64,000 nucleotides of DNA, taken from an uncultured Clostridia bacterium (GTDB taxonomy: Bacteria > Bacillota > Clostridia > Lachnospirales > Anaerotignaceae). Position numbers and translations under genes: made by a program. The notes beneath the pieces are model-generated. The model saw nothing but the letters and a program-made list of their open reading frames with translations. It was not told the DNA's origin and searched no databases. The DNA lies in NCBI GenBank assembly GCA_945868505.1, contig CAMBLO010000007.1, forward strand, positions 1 through 64,000, given 5' to 3'. Shown one piece after another: positions 54,235-62,214 of the stretch (position 1 is the stretch's first letter; every line of letters starts with the position of its first letter).

Positions 54235-56160
54235 ATGGTATTTACACCATATAAAATCAGGGATTTGGAATTGAAAAACCGCTGGATCATGCTGGCAATG
54301 CACACAGGCTTTGCGGAAAGCAATACATTGACAGAGCGGGATTTTGCTTATTATGAAGAAAGAGCCAAGGGCGGTGCGGCAGCAGTGACCTGCCTTTTGG
54401 CGGTCAATGAAGCGGGTGCTTTGAAGGGGATGTATGATGCAGAGACTGTGGACAGGGAAAGCCTGAAAGCATTGGCGGAAAGAATCCATGCCTACGATTG
54501 CAAGCTGATTGTGCAGTTATTCCATTGCGGGCGCAACGAAAGTGAAAAAAATCACGGCGAAAAGCCTTTGCTGGCACCTTCTGCGGTGGCTTCTCCTATT
54601 TTCAGAACAGAGCCCAAGGAAATGACGGCGGAGGATTTGCAGAATACAAAAGAAGCCTTTGCAAAGGCGGCGGCTTTGTGTAAAGAGATTGGCGCAGATA
54701 TGGTGGAAGTGAGCGCTTCTGCGGGCTATCTGCTTTCTGAATTCTTCTCCCCTTTGAGCAATCTGAGAGAAGATGCCTATGGCTACAAAAACGAAAACGG
54801 CATCACTTTCCCCTTGGAAGTGCTGGCGGCGGTACGGGAAGCCGTTGGGGAATACCCTGTATTGGTGAAGGTTTCTGCGGCCCAGATGGTAGAGGGCGGC
54901 TATGAGCTGGCGGATACCCTGCGTTTCTGCAAAAAAGCAGAGGAGACTGGCAGCATCGACGGCGTAACGGTCACCGGGGGCTGGCATGAATCCCCTATCG
55001 AGCAGATTTCCTATCATGTCAGCAAGGGTGCTTATGCGCCCTTCGCAGGTGTGCTGAAAAAATATCTGTCTGTGCCCGTCATCGCCTGCAACCGTATTCA
55101 GGACGAAGAAACGGCAGAACGGATTCTGGCGGAAGGCCTTTGCGATTTCTGTGGCACAGCCAGAGCCTTTCTGGCAGACCCTGCCTTTGTGAATAAAATG
55201 GAGGAAGGCAAGCCTTACCTGCCTTGCTTGGGGTGCAATAAGTGCATTATGAATGTATTGAAGGGAAAAGAGCTTTCTTGCGCCTTTAACCCTGAAGCAG
55301 GCAATGAGCATTTTGAGCATCAGCGCAGAAAGATCGCTACCAGAAAAGAATGTGTTGTCATCGGCGGCGGCCCTGCAGGCATGGAAGCGGCAAAGAAATC
55401 CGCAGAAAGAGGGTTTAAGACTACTTTGGTCTGCAAAGAAAAGGAATTGGGCGGTCAGTTGAGACTGGCGGCTCTGCCTCCGAAAAAGGGGGATTTCCTG
55501 AAATATATTGACTATATGAAATATACCTTGGAAGAACTGGGTGTAAACATCCTGACGGAAACAGAGGGCACGCTGGAGCTGGTGAAGGAAAAGAATCCAT
55601 ATTTCACAGTGCTTGCAACGGGCAGTACCCCTGAAAAACAGCCCATCGAAGGCTTGGCAGAGGAACAGTATTTCACCGCACAGGAAGTTTTGCAGATGGA
55701 GGAAGAAAAAATCGCAGAAATCCTGAAGGGGGAAGTCGTTATCCTTGGCGGCGGTGCCATTGGTCTGGAAACGGCGGCATTTTTGGCAGAAAAGGCGGAA
55801 GAGCCGGAAATTAAGATTATCGAGCCCAATCAGAAAATGGGGATGGATATGGGAGCCATGGCCCGTCCTTTGTTGAACGATTTGAAGAAAAAGAACGTCA
55901 GCTTTTTGACAACGACCACAGCCACATTGATGGAAGGCAGAAAACTCTTTGTAAAAATCGGTGCCATGACCATGTTTGTTTCCGCAGATACGGTCATTTG
56001 GGCAGGGGGCAGTGCATCCCATGTGGATACGGAGCTGACCATGTGGCTGATGGATGAACGGATGAGCTATGCCATCGTAGGGGATGCCAACGAGGTTGGC
56101 GACGGCGGCAATGCCATCCACGATGCCTATGAACTTTTCACCCGTATGTATCTTGCATGA
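54235..56160 (+). CDS. Old-yellow-enzyme/2-enoate reductase type iron-sulfur flavoprotein
   Basis: The 641-residue protein has an N-terminal FMN barrel (residues 1-330). A [4Fe-4S] motif follows, PCLGCNKCIMN plus a later Cys in LSCAFNPEAG. A FAD/NAD domain has VIGGGPAGMEA near residue 377 and VILGGGAIGLET near 505. This is the layout of 2-enoate and 2,4-dienoyl-CoA reductases of anaerobes. The substrate is unknown; reduction of an enoate during fermentation is plausible. The gene has AGGGATG upstream and stands alone. Confidence 0.88.
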   Translation: MVFTPYKIRDLELKNRWIMLAMHTGFAESNTLTERDFAYYEERAKGGAAAVTCLLAVNEAGALKGMYDAETVDRESLKALAERIHAYDCKLIVQLFHCGRNESEKNHGEKPLLAPSAVASPIFRTEPKEMTAEDLQNTKEAFAKAAALCKEIGADMVEVSASAGYLLSEFFSPLSNLREDAYGYKNENGITFPLEVLAAVREAVGEYPVLVKVSAAQMVEGGYELADTLRFCKKAEETGSIDGVTVTGGWHESPIEQISYHVSKGAYAPFAGVLKKYLSVPVIACNRIQDEETAERILAEGLCDFCGTARAFLADPAFVNKMEEGKPYLPCLGCNKCIMNVLKGKELSCAFNPEAGNEHFEHQRRKIATRKECVVIGGGPAGMEAAKKSAERGFKTTLVCKEKELGGQLRLAALPPKKGDFLKYIDYMKYTLEELGVNILTETEGTLELVKEKNPYFTVLATGSTPEKQPIEGLAEEQYFTAQEVLQMEEEKIAEILKGEVVILGGGAIGLETAAFLAEKAEEPEIKIIEPNQKMGMDMGAMARPLLNDLKKKNVSFLTTTTATLMEGRKLFVKIGAMTMFVSADTVIWAGGSASHVDTELTMWLMDERMSYAIVGDANEVGDGGNAIHDAYELFTRMYLA

Positions 56161-56218
56161 CAAGAATTGTGAATGTTGTATTTTTTTAGCCTGAAAATGA
56201 AATAATTTTCATCAGATA

Positions 56219-56247
56219 TTGTCAAATCCAACGCATTGTGCTATATT
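56219..56247 (+). promoter_or_regulatory. Promoter of alr
   Basis: TTGTCA (56219-56224), 17 bases ending TGC, TATATT (56242-56247), an extended -10. The leader is about 130 bases. Confidence 0.72.
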
Positions 56248-56384
56248 TAATACAAGTGTTCAATAATTGCCATAGTAGGAAAATGCAGGAGCATTTTTCT
56301 GGGAAGAACCACAGCAAAATCCCCTTGGCAATGAAAAACTACTGGAAAAACCAACCATTTTTTCTTGGAAAGGAAGCGGAATTT

Positions 56385-57578
56385 ATGGATTTTATCAAAA
56401 GAACATGGGCAGAAATTGATCTGGATGCACTGGATTACAACATTAAGAGCATCAAATCTAAAATGGCACCCGAACACAAAGTTATGGGTATCGTAAAAGC
56501 TGACGCTTACGGTCATGGCGATGGCTTTGTAGCACGCAAGCTGCAGGCTGGCGGCTTCGACTGGTTTGGTGTTTCCAATATCGAAGAAGGTATGAGCCTG
56601 AGAAACGAAGGTATCACAAAACCCATTCTGGTTTTGGGCTACACACCCGCAAGCTGTGTTGAAATCCTGTGCCAGAAGAGCATCACAAACGCTATCGTTG
56701 GTATTGAACACGCAAGAAGCCTGCAGGAAGCAGCAGCAGCAGCAAACGTTGTTGTAGAAGGCCACATCAAACTGGATACAGGTATGACTCGTGTTGGTTT
56801 CCAGACAGACGACGCAGACTTTGAACAGTCCCTGAAAGACATTATTGAAGTTAGCAAAATGCCTAACGTAAAGATCACAGGTATCTTCACACACCATGCA
56901 GTAGCTGACTCCTACACAGGCGATCATCCTGATTTCACAAAAATGCAGTTCGACCGTTTCGACAAGATGGTAAAAGCACTGCAGGATGCAGGCGTAAACG
57001 TTGGTATCCGTCACTGTGCAAACAGCGCAACAACCATCGCTTATCCTGAAAGACACATCGATATGTGCCGTTCCGGTATCATTACATACGGTATGCTTCC
57101 TTCCGGCGAATGCGAAGGCATGATTGATCTGAAACCTCTGATGACAGTAAAATCTACCATCGGGCTGGTGAAAAAAGTTCCCGCTGGTTCTCAGCTGTCC
57201 TACGGCAGAACATACACAGCAGAAACAGAAAGAATCATCGCTACAGTGCCCATCGGCTATGCGGATGGCTACAACAGAGCATTGTCCAACAAAGCAAACA
57301 TGATCGTAAAAGGTCAGTATGCGCCCGTTGTTGGTCGTGTTTGCATGGACCAGCTGATGATTGACGTTACAGATATCCCCGGTGTAAAAATGGGTGATGA
57401 AGTAATCGTTGTTGGTACAGATGGTGACAAACACGTTACATTCGATGATCTGGCAGCTATTCTGGGCACAATCAACTATGAACTGCCCTGCGTACTGACA
57501 AAACGTGTTCCTCGTGTTTACAAAGAAAACGGCGCAATCGTTGGCGTTGTAGACCACATTCTGCATCAGTACAAATAA
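56385..57578 (+). CDS. alr: Alanine racemase
   Basis: The 397-residue PLP enzyme makes D-alanine for peptidoglycan. The PLP Lys is K38 in IVKADAYGHG, and GYADGYNR and GRVCMDQLMIDVT (with the second catalytic base region) are present. The ATG at 56385 has AAAGGAAG upstream; the open frame extends 49 codons further, to 56238, but that part contains the promoter's -10 box. Codon use resembles highly expressed genes, notable for this enzyme. Confidence 0.95.
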   Translation: MDFIKRTWAEIDLDALDYNIKSIKSKMAPEHKVMGIVKADAYGHGDGFVARKLQAGGFDWFGVSNIEEGMSLRNEGITKPILVLGYTPASCVEILCQKSITNAIVGIEHARSLQEAAAAANVVVEGHIKLDTGMTRVGFQTDDADFEQSLKDIIEVSKMPNVKITGIFTHHAVADSYTGDHPDFTKMQFDRFDKMVKALQDAGVNVGIRHCANSATTIAYPERHIDMCRSGIITYGMLPSGECEGMIDLKPLMTVKSTIGLVKKVPAGSQLSYGRTYTAETERIIATVPIGYADGYNRALSNKANMIVKGQYAPVVGRVCMDQLMIDVTDIPGVKMGDEVIVVGTDGDKHVTFDDLAAILGTINYELPCVLTKRVPRVYKENGAIVGVVDHILHQYK

Positions 57579-57592
57579 TCTATACAAAAATC

Positions 57593-57620
57593 AAGGAGCG
57601 GCATTACCGCTCCTTTTTTC
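57593..57620 (+). terminator. Terminator of alr
   Basis: AGGAGCGG-CATTA-CCGCTCCT followed by TTTTT. Confidence 0.9.
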
Positions 57621-57625
57621 TATGC

Positions 57626-57659
57626 AAAAAGCCCTCTGACGAAAAAGTCAGAGGGCTTT
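57626..57659 (-). terminator. Terminator of the degV-like gene
   Basis: AAAGCCCTCTGAC / GTCAGAGGGCTTT around GAAAAA; on the minus strand it is followed by TTTTT. Confidence 0.88.
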
Positions 57660-57664
57660 AGATA

Positions 57665-58555
57665 TCAGAAACCATAACATTCATATTTTTTTACGAAGCA
57701 AACGCCCGTTGTGCCGGGGCCTGTGTGCGTTGCAATGGTGGCACCAATCTGGAAGGAAGGCAGATAGTCCATTGCTATCTTTTCCTTGAGCATAGCTTCA
57801 AAGGCAGGCATATCATCCCAGATATTGGTGGTGCCGGCTGTGGCAATATAATCAGCAGGGTCTTCGCCGCTTTCCTTGAAATGTTTTACAGTCACATCCA
57901 CGATCTGAGAGAGACCTTTCTTTCTGCTGCGGCAAATGCCGCCAACACCGATTTCGCCGCCCTTTAGGATGATGATGGGCTTGATCTTCAAAAGACTGCC
58001 GGAAAGGGTGGCTACTTTGCCCACACGGCCGCCGATTTCCAGATAGCTTAAATCCCCCACCATGAAGTTGATGCGGGCATCGACCTTTGCTTTTTCCACA
58101 TAGGCAGCCACATCCTCCAAGGATTTACCGTTTTTCTGCATACGGGCCATTTCCATCAGCAGCAGGGCCTGGGCACCCGTTGCTAGCCAGGAATTGATGA
58201 TATGAATCGTTGATTTTGGAAAATCTTCTTCGAGCATTGATTTTGCTGTCATGGCGGATTCCAGAGAAGCAGTCAGTGTGCGGGTCATGGTGATACAGAG
58301 AATGTCCTTTCCCGCTTCCAAAGCAGGGCGGAAGGCATCGATATAATCTTGGATAGAGGGAAGAGAGGTTTTGGGGTAACCCTTTTCTTCTGTCATATAG
58401 TGATAATACTCATCCAAAGAAATCTCTAAAATTTCTTTATGGTAGTTTTCATGGTCGATGGAAACATAAAAGGGAATCAGTTGGATACCCAATTCCTTTG
58501 CTTTTTCAAAGCCGATATCACAAGCACCATCACTAAAAATTTGATAGTCTGCCAT
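57665..58555 (-). CDS. DegV family fatty-acid-binding protein
   Basis: The 296-residue protein has SDGACDIGFEKAKELGIQLIPFYV, a DegV N-terminal signature, then TSLPSIQDY and a GGRVGKVA block. DegV proteins bind fatty acids (FakB-like) for phosphorylation by FakA; no fakA is in the window. It is followed by its own terminator. Confidence 0.9.
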   Translation of the reverse strand: MADYQIFSDGACDIGFEKAKELGIQLIPFYVSIDHENYHKEILEISLDEYYHYMTEEKGYPKTSLPSIQDYIDAFRPALEAGKDILCITMTRTLTASLESAMTAKSMLEEDFPKSTIHIINSWLATGAQALLLMEMARMQKNGKSLEDVAAYVEKAKVDARINFMVGDLSYLEIGGRVGKVATLSGSLLKIKPIIILKGGEIGVGGICRSRKKGLSQIVDVTVKHFKESGEDPADYIATAGTTNIWDDMPAFEAMLKEKIAMDYLPSFQIGATIATHTGPGTTGVCFVKKYECYGF

Positions 58556-58780
58556 AGTATCCTCTCCTCACTTTTTGGTATTGCAAATTCTATTTGGAAT
58601 ACAGAGTTTTCTCTGCAGAAAATGTTTCATTCTCTTACAAAATAATATAGCAAATAAAACTAAAATTATCAATACCTTGAAACGTATTATATGGTTTAAA
58701 ATACTACGAACCGTCATCCTGACACCAGATTTGAATATTTTTTTCAAGACTTGGGAAAAATCTGGGAAAGGAGGGGTTTT

Positions 58781-59239
58781 ATGTTTGAACAGGGGCAAAA
58801 GATCATCTATCCCATGCATGGGGTGGGGATCATTGAAGAGATTGAGGAAGGATATTATATCATCCACATTCCCAATGGGGATGTGCGTATTCGAATCCCG
58901 TTGGTGAATGCGGAGCGGATTGGCCTGCGGCCTTTGCTGCAGCGGGAAGAAATCGAACTGCTTTTGCAGGGAATGGCGACCCGCAGAGCAGCTGGAGGAG
59001 AAAACTGGAACCAGAGATACAAAGAAAATATCCAGCGTTTGAAATCGGGAAAGCTGGAACAGGCGGCGGAGGTGGTAAAGCTCTTATTGGAACGGAATGC
59101 ATCGAAGAAGCTTTCCGTTGTGGAAAACCGTCTGCTGGCTATGGCGTGGCAGATTGTTTTGAGCGAGATCATTTCTGTATACGAAATTAACGGCAGGGAG
59201 GCGGAAGAACTGCTTGCCAAATGGATGAAAATAGGATAA
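58781..59239 (+). CDS. CarD-like transcriptional regulator
   Basis: The 152-residue protein has the CarD/TRCF RNA-polymerase-interacting domain at residues 1-60 (GQKIIYPMHGVGIIEEI, then PLVNAERIGLRPL) and a helical C-terminal domain that binds promoter DNA. It may stabilise open complexes. The ATG at 58781 is 7 bases after AAAGGAGG; a TTG-led extension to 58751 is not conserved-looking. Confidence 0.9.
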   Translation: MFEQGQKIIYPMHGVGIIEEIEEGYYIIHIPNGDVRIRIPLVNAERIGLRPLLQREEIELLLQGMATRRAAGGENWNQRYKENIQRLKSGKLEQAAEVVKLLLERNASKKLSVVENRLLAMAWQIVLSEIISVYEINGREAEELLAKWMKIG

Positions 59240-59321
59240 AATTTCATTATGGTAAAGTAAGGGAAATCTATCCATTTCTCTGTTTTACCCAAATCTATAC
59301 ACAAAAAAGGAGGTGAAACGG

Positions 59322-60398
59322 ATGAAAAGAGCATTGGAATTGATCATGAGTTTAATCGTGACAGCGGCTGCCTATGCACTGATGCATGTTGTGCTTTTTA
59401 TGGACTTATTCAATCTTCAAACAAAATTGCCTGTTTATGTGCCTACAGCCATATCGGTGATTGTCGGATTCATATTTTATTTTATTTTTTCTTCGCCACT
59501 GTCGGAACTGCTTATGAAAAGGATCTCGCAAACGGAGGAACGCTTGTCCAAGATGAACCTGAAGGAACTGGCCCTTTCTGTGATCGGCTGCTTTGTCGGT
59601 TTGGTTTTGGCAAATCTGATCGGCTTAGCCTTTAACGGATTTGGTGCTTTGGGAACATTTATCGTTGTTCTGCTGAATGTTGTGTTCGGTATTTTGGGGA
59701 TTCGTGTGGCAAGGCGGAAAAAGGATGACGTCAATGTTCGTTCCCTGAAAGAAGTGCTGATGACAACGCCTCCCAGTACCACAGAGGATTCTATCTATGG
59801 CAGACCAAAGATTCTGGATACCAGCGTTATTATTGATGGGCGTATCTTAGACCTGCTCCAAACGGGCTTCATCGAAGGAAAGATTATCATTCCTGATTTT
59901 GTACTGGAAGAACTGCGGCATATTGCCGATTCGGCGGATAGCTTGAAACGGCAGAGAGGCCGCCGTGGCCTGGATATCCTCAATGAGATTCAGAAGCAGT
60001 TGGCAGTGCCTGTAGAGATCAAGGAATTTACCACGGCACAGCCTATGGAAGTGGATTCCATGCTGCTGAAAATGGCGGACAGTATGGATGCTTTTGTTGT
60101 GACCAACGATTTCAACCTGAATAAAGTTGCGGAATTTCAGGGCGTTCACGTGCTGAATATCAATGAGCTGGCAAATGCCATCAAGCCTGTGGTGCTGCCC
60201 GGGGAAGAGATGAAGGTGACCATCATCAAAGCCGGCAGGGAAGCAGGACAGGGCGTTGCCTACTTGAACGACGGTACAATGATCGTCGTGGAAGGCGGCA
60301 GCAGACATATTGGCGAAACAAAAACAGTTATCGTTACCAGTGTGCTGCAAACATCGGCAGGCCGTATGATTTTTACAAAAATGATCGCTGCGGCGTGA
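59322..60398 (+). CDS. PIN/TRAM domain membrane protein (YacL-like)
   Basis: The 358-residue protein has four hydrophobic helices in residues 1-125, a PIN nuclease-like domain (LDTSVIIDGRI, then KRQRGRRGLDIL), and a C-terminal TRAM domain (about 285-355). YacL-type proteins are widely conserved in Firmicutes beside ispD and the CarD gene, as here. The ATG at 59322 follows AAAGGAGGTG; a GTG at 59313 overlaps the ribosome site. Confidence 0.92.
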   Translation: MKRALELIMSLIVTAAAYALMHVVLFMDLFNLQTKLPVYVPTAISVIVGFIFYFIFSSPLSELLMKRISQTEERLSKMNLKELALSVIGCFVGLVLANLIGLAFNGFGALGTFIVVLLNVVFGILGIRVARRKKDDVNVRSLKEVLMTTPPSTTEDSIYGRPKILDTSVIIDGRILDLLQTGFIEGKIIIPDFVLEELRHIADSADSLKRQRGRRGLDILNEIQKQLAVPVEIKEFTTAQPMEVDSMLLKMADSMDAFVVTNDFNLNKVAEFQGVHVLNINELANAIKPVVLPGEEMKVTIIKAGREAGQGVAYLNDGTMIVVEGGSRHIGETKTVIVTSVLQTSAGRMIFTKMIAAA

Positions 60399-60464
60399 AG
60401 GAAAGTTTGATGAAGGGCTTCGGGGGAATCCTCAAGCCCTTTTTCTATGAAAGGCGGGAGAGGT

Positions 60465-61160
60465 ATGAAACCTATCAGCACAGCTGTGATTGTGGCAGCG
60501 GGAAAGGGCAAGCGCATGGGGACAGAAATCAGCAAGCAATTTTTGCCCCTTGGCGGAAAGGAAATACTGGCTCATACGGTGGAAAAATTTGAACAGGCGT
60601 CAGCCATTCGGGATATCGTTTTGGTGACAGGTGTGGATTCCCTGCAGGATATGCAGGATATGGTGCAGGAATACGGCTGGAACAAGGTGGTTTCCGTTAC
60701 GGCAGGGGGAAAGGAACGGCAGGATTCTGTTTATAATGGGCTGAAACAGGTCAGTGAAGATACAGAGATCGTTCTTATCCATGATGGGGTGCGCCCCTTT
60801 GTAACAGAAGAGATCGTAGAGGATTCCATCGCAGTTGCTCTGGAAATGGGCGGCTGTGTGGCAGGGGTGCCTGCGAAGGATACCATCAAGGTCTGCAACG
60901 GAGAAAACATTGCCGTTGCCACCCCGGACAGAAGCACTCTCTGGCAGATTCAGACCCCTCAGACCTTTCGGAAGGATTTGATCTTACAGGCATACGAAGC
61001 AGCCAAAGCAGATGGCTTCATTGGCACGGACGATGCTTCTCTGGCGGAACACAGCGGCTATCCCGTGAAGGTCATCATGGGCAGCTATCGTAATATCAAA
61101 ATCACCACAAAGGAAGATATGCTCATTGGCGAAGCATTTTTAAAGGAGGATACCCCATGA
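60465..61160 (+). CDS. ispD: 2-C-methyl-D-erythritol 4-phosphate cytidylyltransferase
   Basis: The 231-residue product is the third enzyme of the MEP isoprenoid pathway. It begins with [13 protein letters not shown] (nucleotide loop), then DGVRPFV and TPQTFRKDL. The ATG at 60465 has GGGAGAGGT upstream. Its stop overlaps rnhA (ATGA). ispF is not next to it. Confidence 0.95.
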   Translation: MKPISTAVIVAAGKGKRMGTEISKQFLPLGGKEILAHTVEKFEQASAIRDIVLVTGVDSLQDMQDMVQEYGWNKVVSVTAGGKERQDSVYNGLKQVSEDTEIVLIHDGVRPFVTEEIVEDSIAVALEMGGCVAGVPAKDTIKVCNGENIAVATPDRSTLWQIQTPQTFRKDLILQAYEAAKADGFIGTDDASLAEHSGYPVKVIMGSYRNIKITTKEDMLIGEAFLKEDTP

Positions 61161-61624
61161 AAACAGTGACGATCTATACGGACGGTGCTTGTTCCGGCAA
61201 CCCTGGTGCAGGGGGCTATGGCGTGGTACTGCTCTACGGCGCAGCCAGAAAAGAGCTTTCCGGCGGCTACAGACGGACCACTAATAACCGCATGGAGGTG
61301 TTGGCAGTTATCAAGGGACTGGAAGCCTTGAAAGAACCTTGTAAAGTTAACCTTTACAGCGATTCCAAATATGTGGTGGATGCCATTGAAAAGGGCTGGG
61401 TGGTGAAATGGAAGCAAAACGGCTGGATGCGGAATAAAAAGGAAAAGGCATCCAACGTTGACCTGTGGGAACGGTTGCTGGTTTTATTGCAGAAGCATCA
61501 AGTTTCTTTTATCTGGGTGAAGGGTCATGCGGATAATCTGGAGAATGAAAGATGCGACCAACTGGCCCGTGCAGCCATCCAGAGCGATAATTTGCTGGAG
61601 GATGAAAAGTACGGCATTGTATAA
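61157..61624 (+). CDS. rnhA: Ribonuclease HI
   Basis: The 155-residue enzyme degrades RNA in RNA-DNA hybrids. The DEDD catalytic residues are visible in [26 protein letters not shown] and [13 protein letters not shown]; the substrate-handle [12 protein letters not shown] is present. Translationally coupled to ispD. Confidence 0.95.
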   Translation: MKTVTIYTDGACSGNPGAGGYGVVLLYGAARKELSGGYRRTTNNRMEVLAVIKGLEALKEPCKVNLYSDSKYVVDAIEKGWVVKWKQNGWMRNKKEKASNVDLWERLLVLLQKHQVSFIWVKGHADNLENERCDQLARAAIQSDNLLEDEKYGIV

Positions 61625-61710
61625 GAAAAGCCTGTAGCCTGACTCCTTCCAAAGGATGAAAATCCGCGGGTATTGTCGTGCGAATCCCTCGGGGGACGGC
61701 AGAAATCTGA

Positions 61711-61739
61711 TTGACACTTGCGGAAATATATGTTAGTAT
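61711..61739 (+). promoter_or_regulatory. Promoter of the cold-shock gene
   Basis: TTGACA (61711-61716), 17 bases, TAGTAT (61734-61739), giving a short leader before the ATG. Confidence 0.75.
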
Positions 61740-61786
61740 CAGTCTGTAACAAATTTTTATCTATCTATGTAGGAGGATTTTAAAGA

Positions 61787-61987
61787 ATGAAAAAAGGTAC
61801 AGTAAAATGGTTTAACGCAGAAAAAGGTTTTGGTTTCATCTCCGTACCTGGTGAAGACGATGTATTCGTACATTTCTCCGCAATTCAGGCTGAAGGCTAC
61901 AAAACACTGGAAGAAGGTCAGGAAGTAGAATTCGAAGTTGTTCAGGGTGCTAAAGGCCCTCAGGCTGCAAACGTAACACGTGCTTAA
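61787..61987 (+). CDS. csp: Cold-shock domain protein
   Basis: The 66-residue protein is a single cold-shock domain with RNP1 KGFGFISV and RNP2 VFVHFSAI. It binds single-stranded RNA/DNA and acts as an RNA chaperone. GTAGGAGG lies upstream. High-expression codons. Its terminator lies at 62057-62086. Confidence 0.95.
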   Translation: MKKGTVKWFNAEKGFGFISVPGEDDVFVHFSAIQAEGYKTLEEGQEVEFEVVQGAKGPQAANVTRA

Positions 61988-62056
61988 TCGATTTTAATTA
62001 TAGACCGTAATGCGAAAGCATGCAGATATATACATTTGATTTTGGTTATGCAAAAG

Positions 62057-62086
62057 AGGCTCTCCGTTTTTGGGGAGCCTTTCTTT
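62057..62086 (+). terminator. Terminator of the cold-shock gene
   Basis: AGGCTCTCC / GGGGAGCCT with one wobble pair and a GTTTTT loop, then TTCTTTT. Confidence 0.82.
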
Positions 62087-62214
62087 TATTGTTTGCGTTT
62101 TCGTGCGCAGATTTTGCAGTTTTTTTGGTGGAAAGATTGCATGGCGGAAAACTGTGTGATACAATAAAGTGTCGTACGTAAGAGAAATTTGAATGTGAAT
62201 GGAGTAATCATAAT

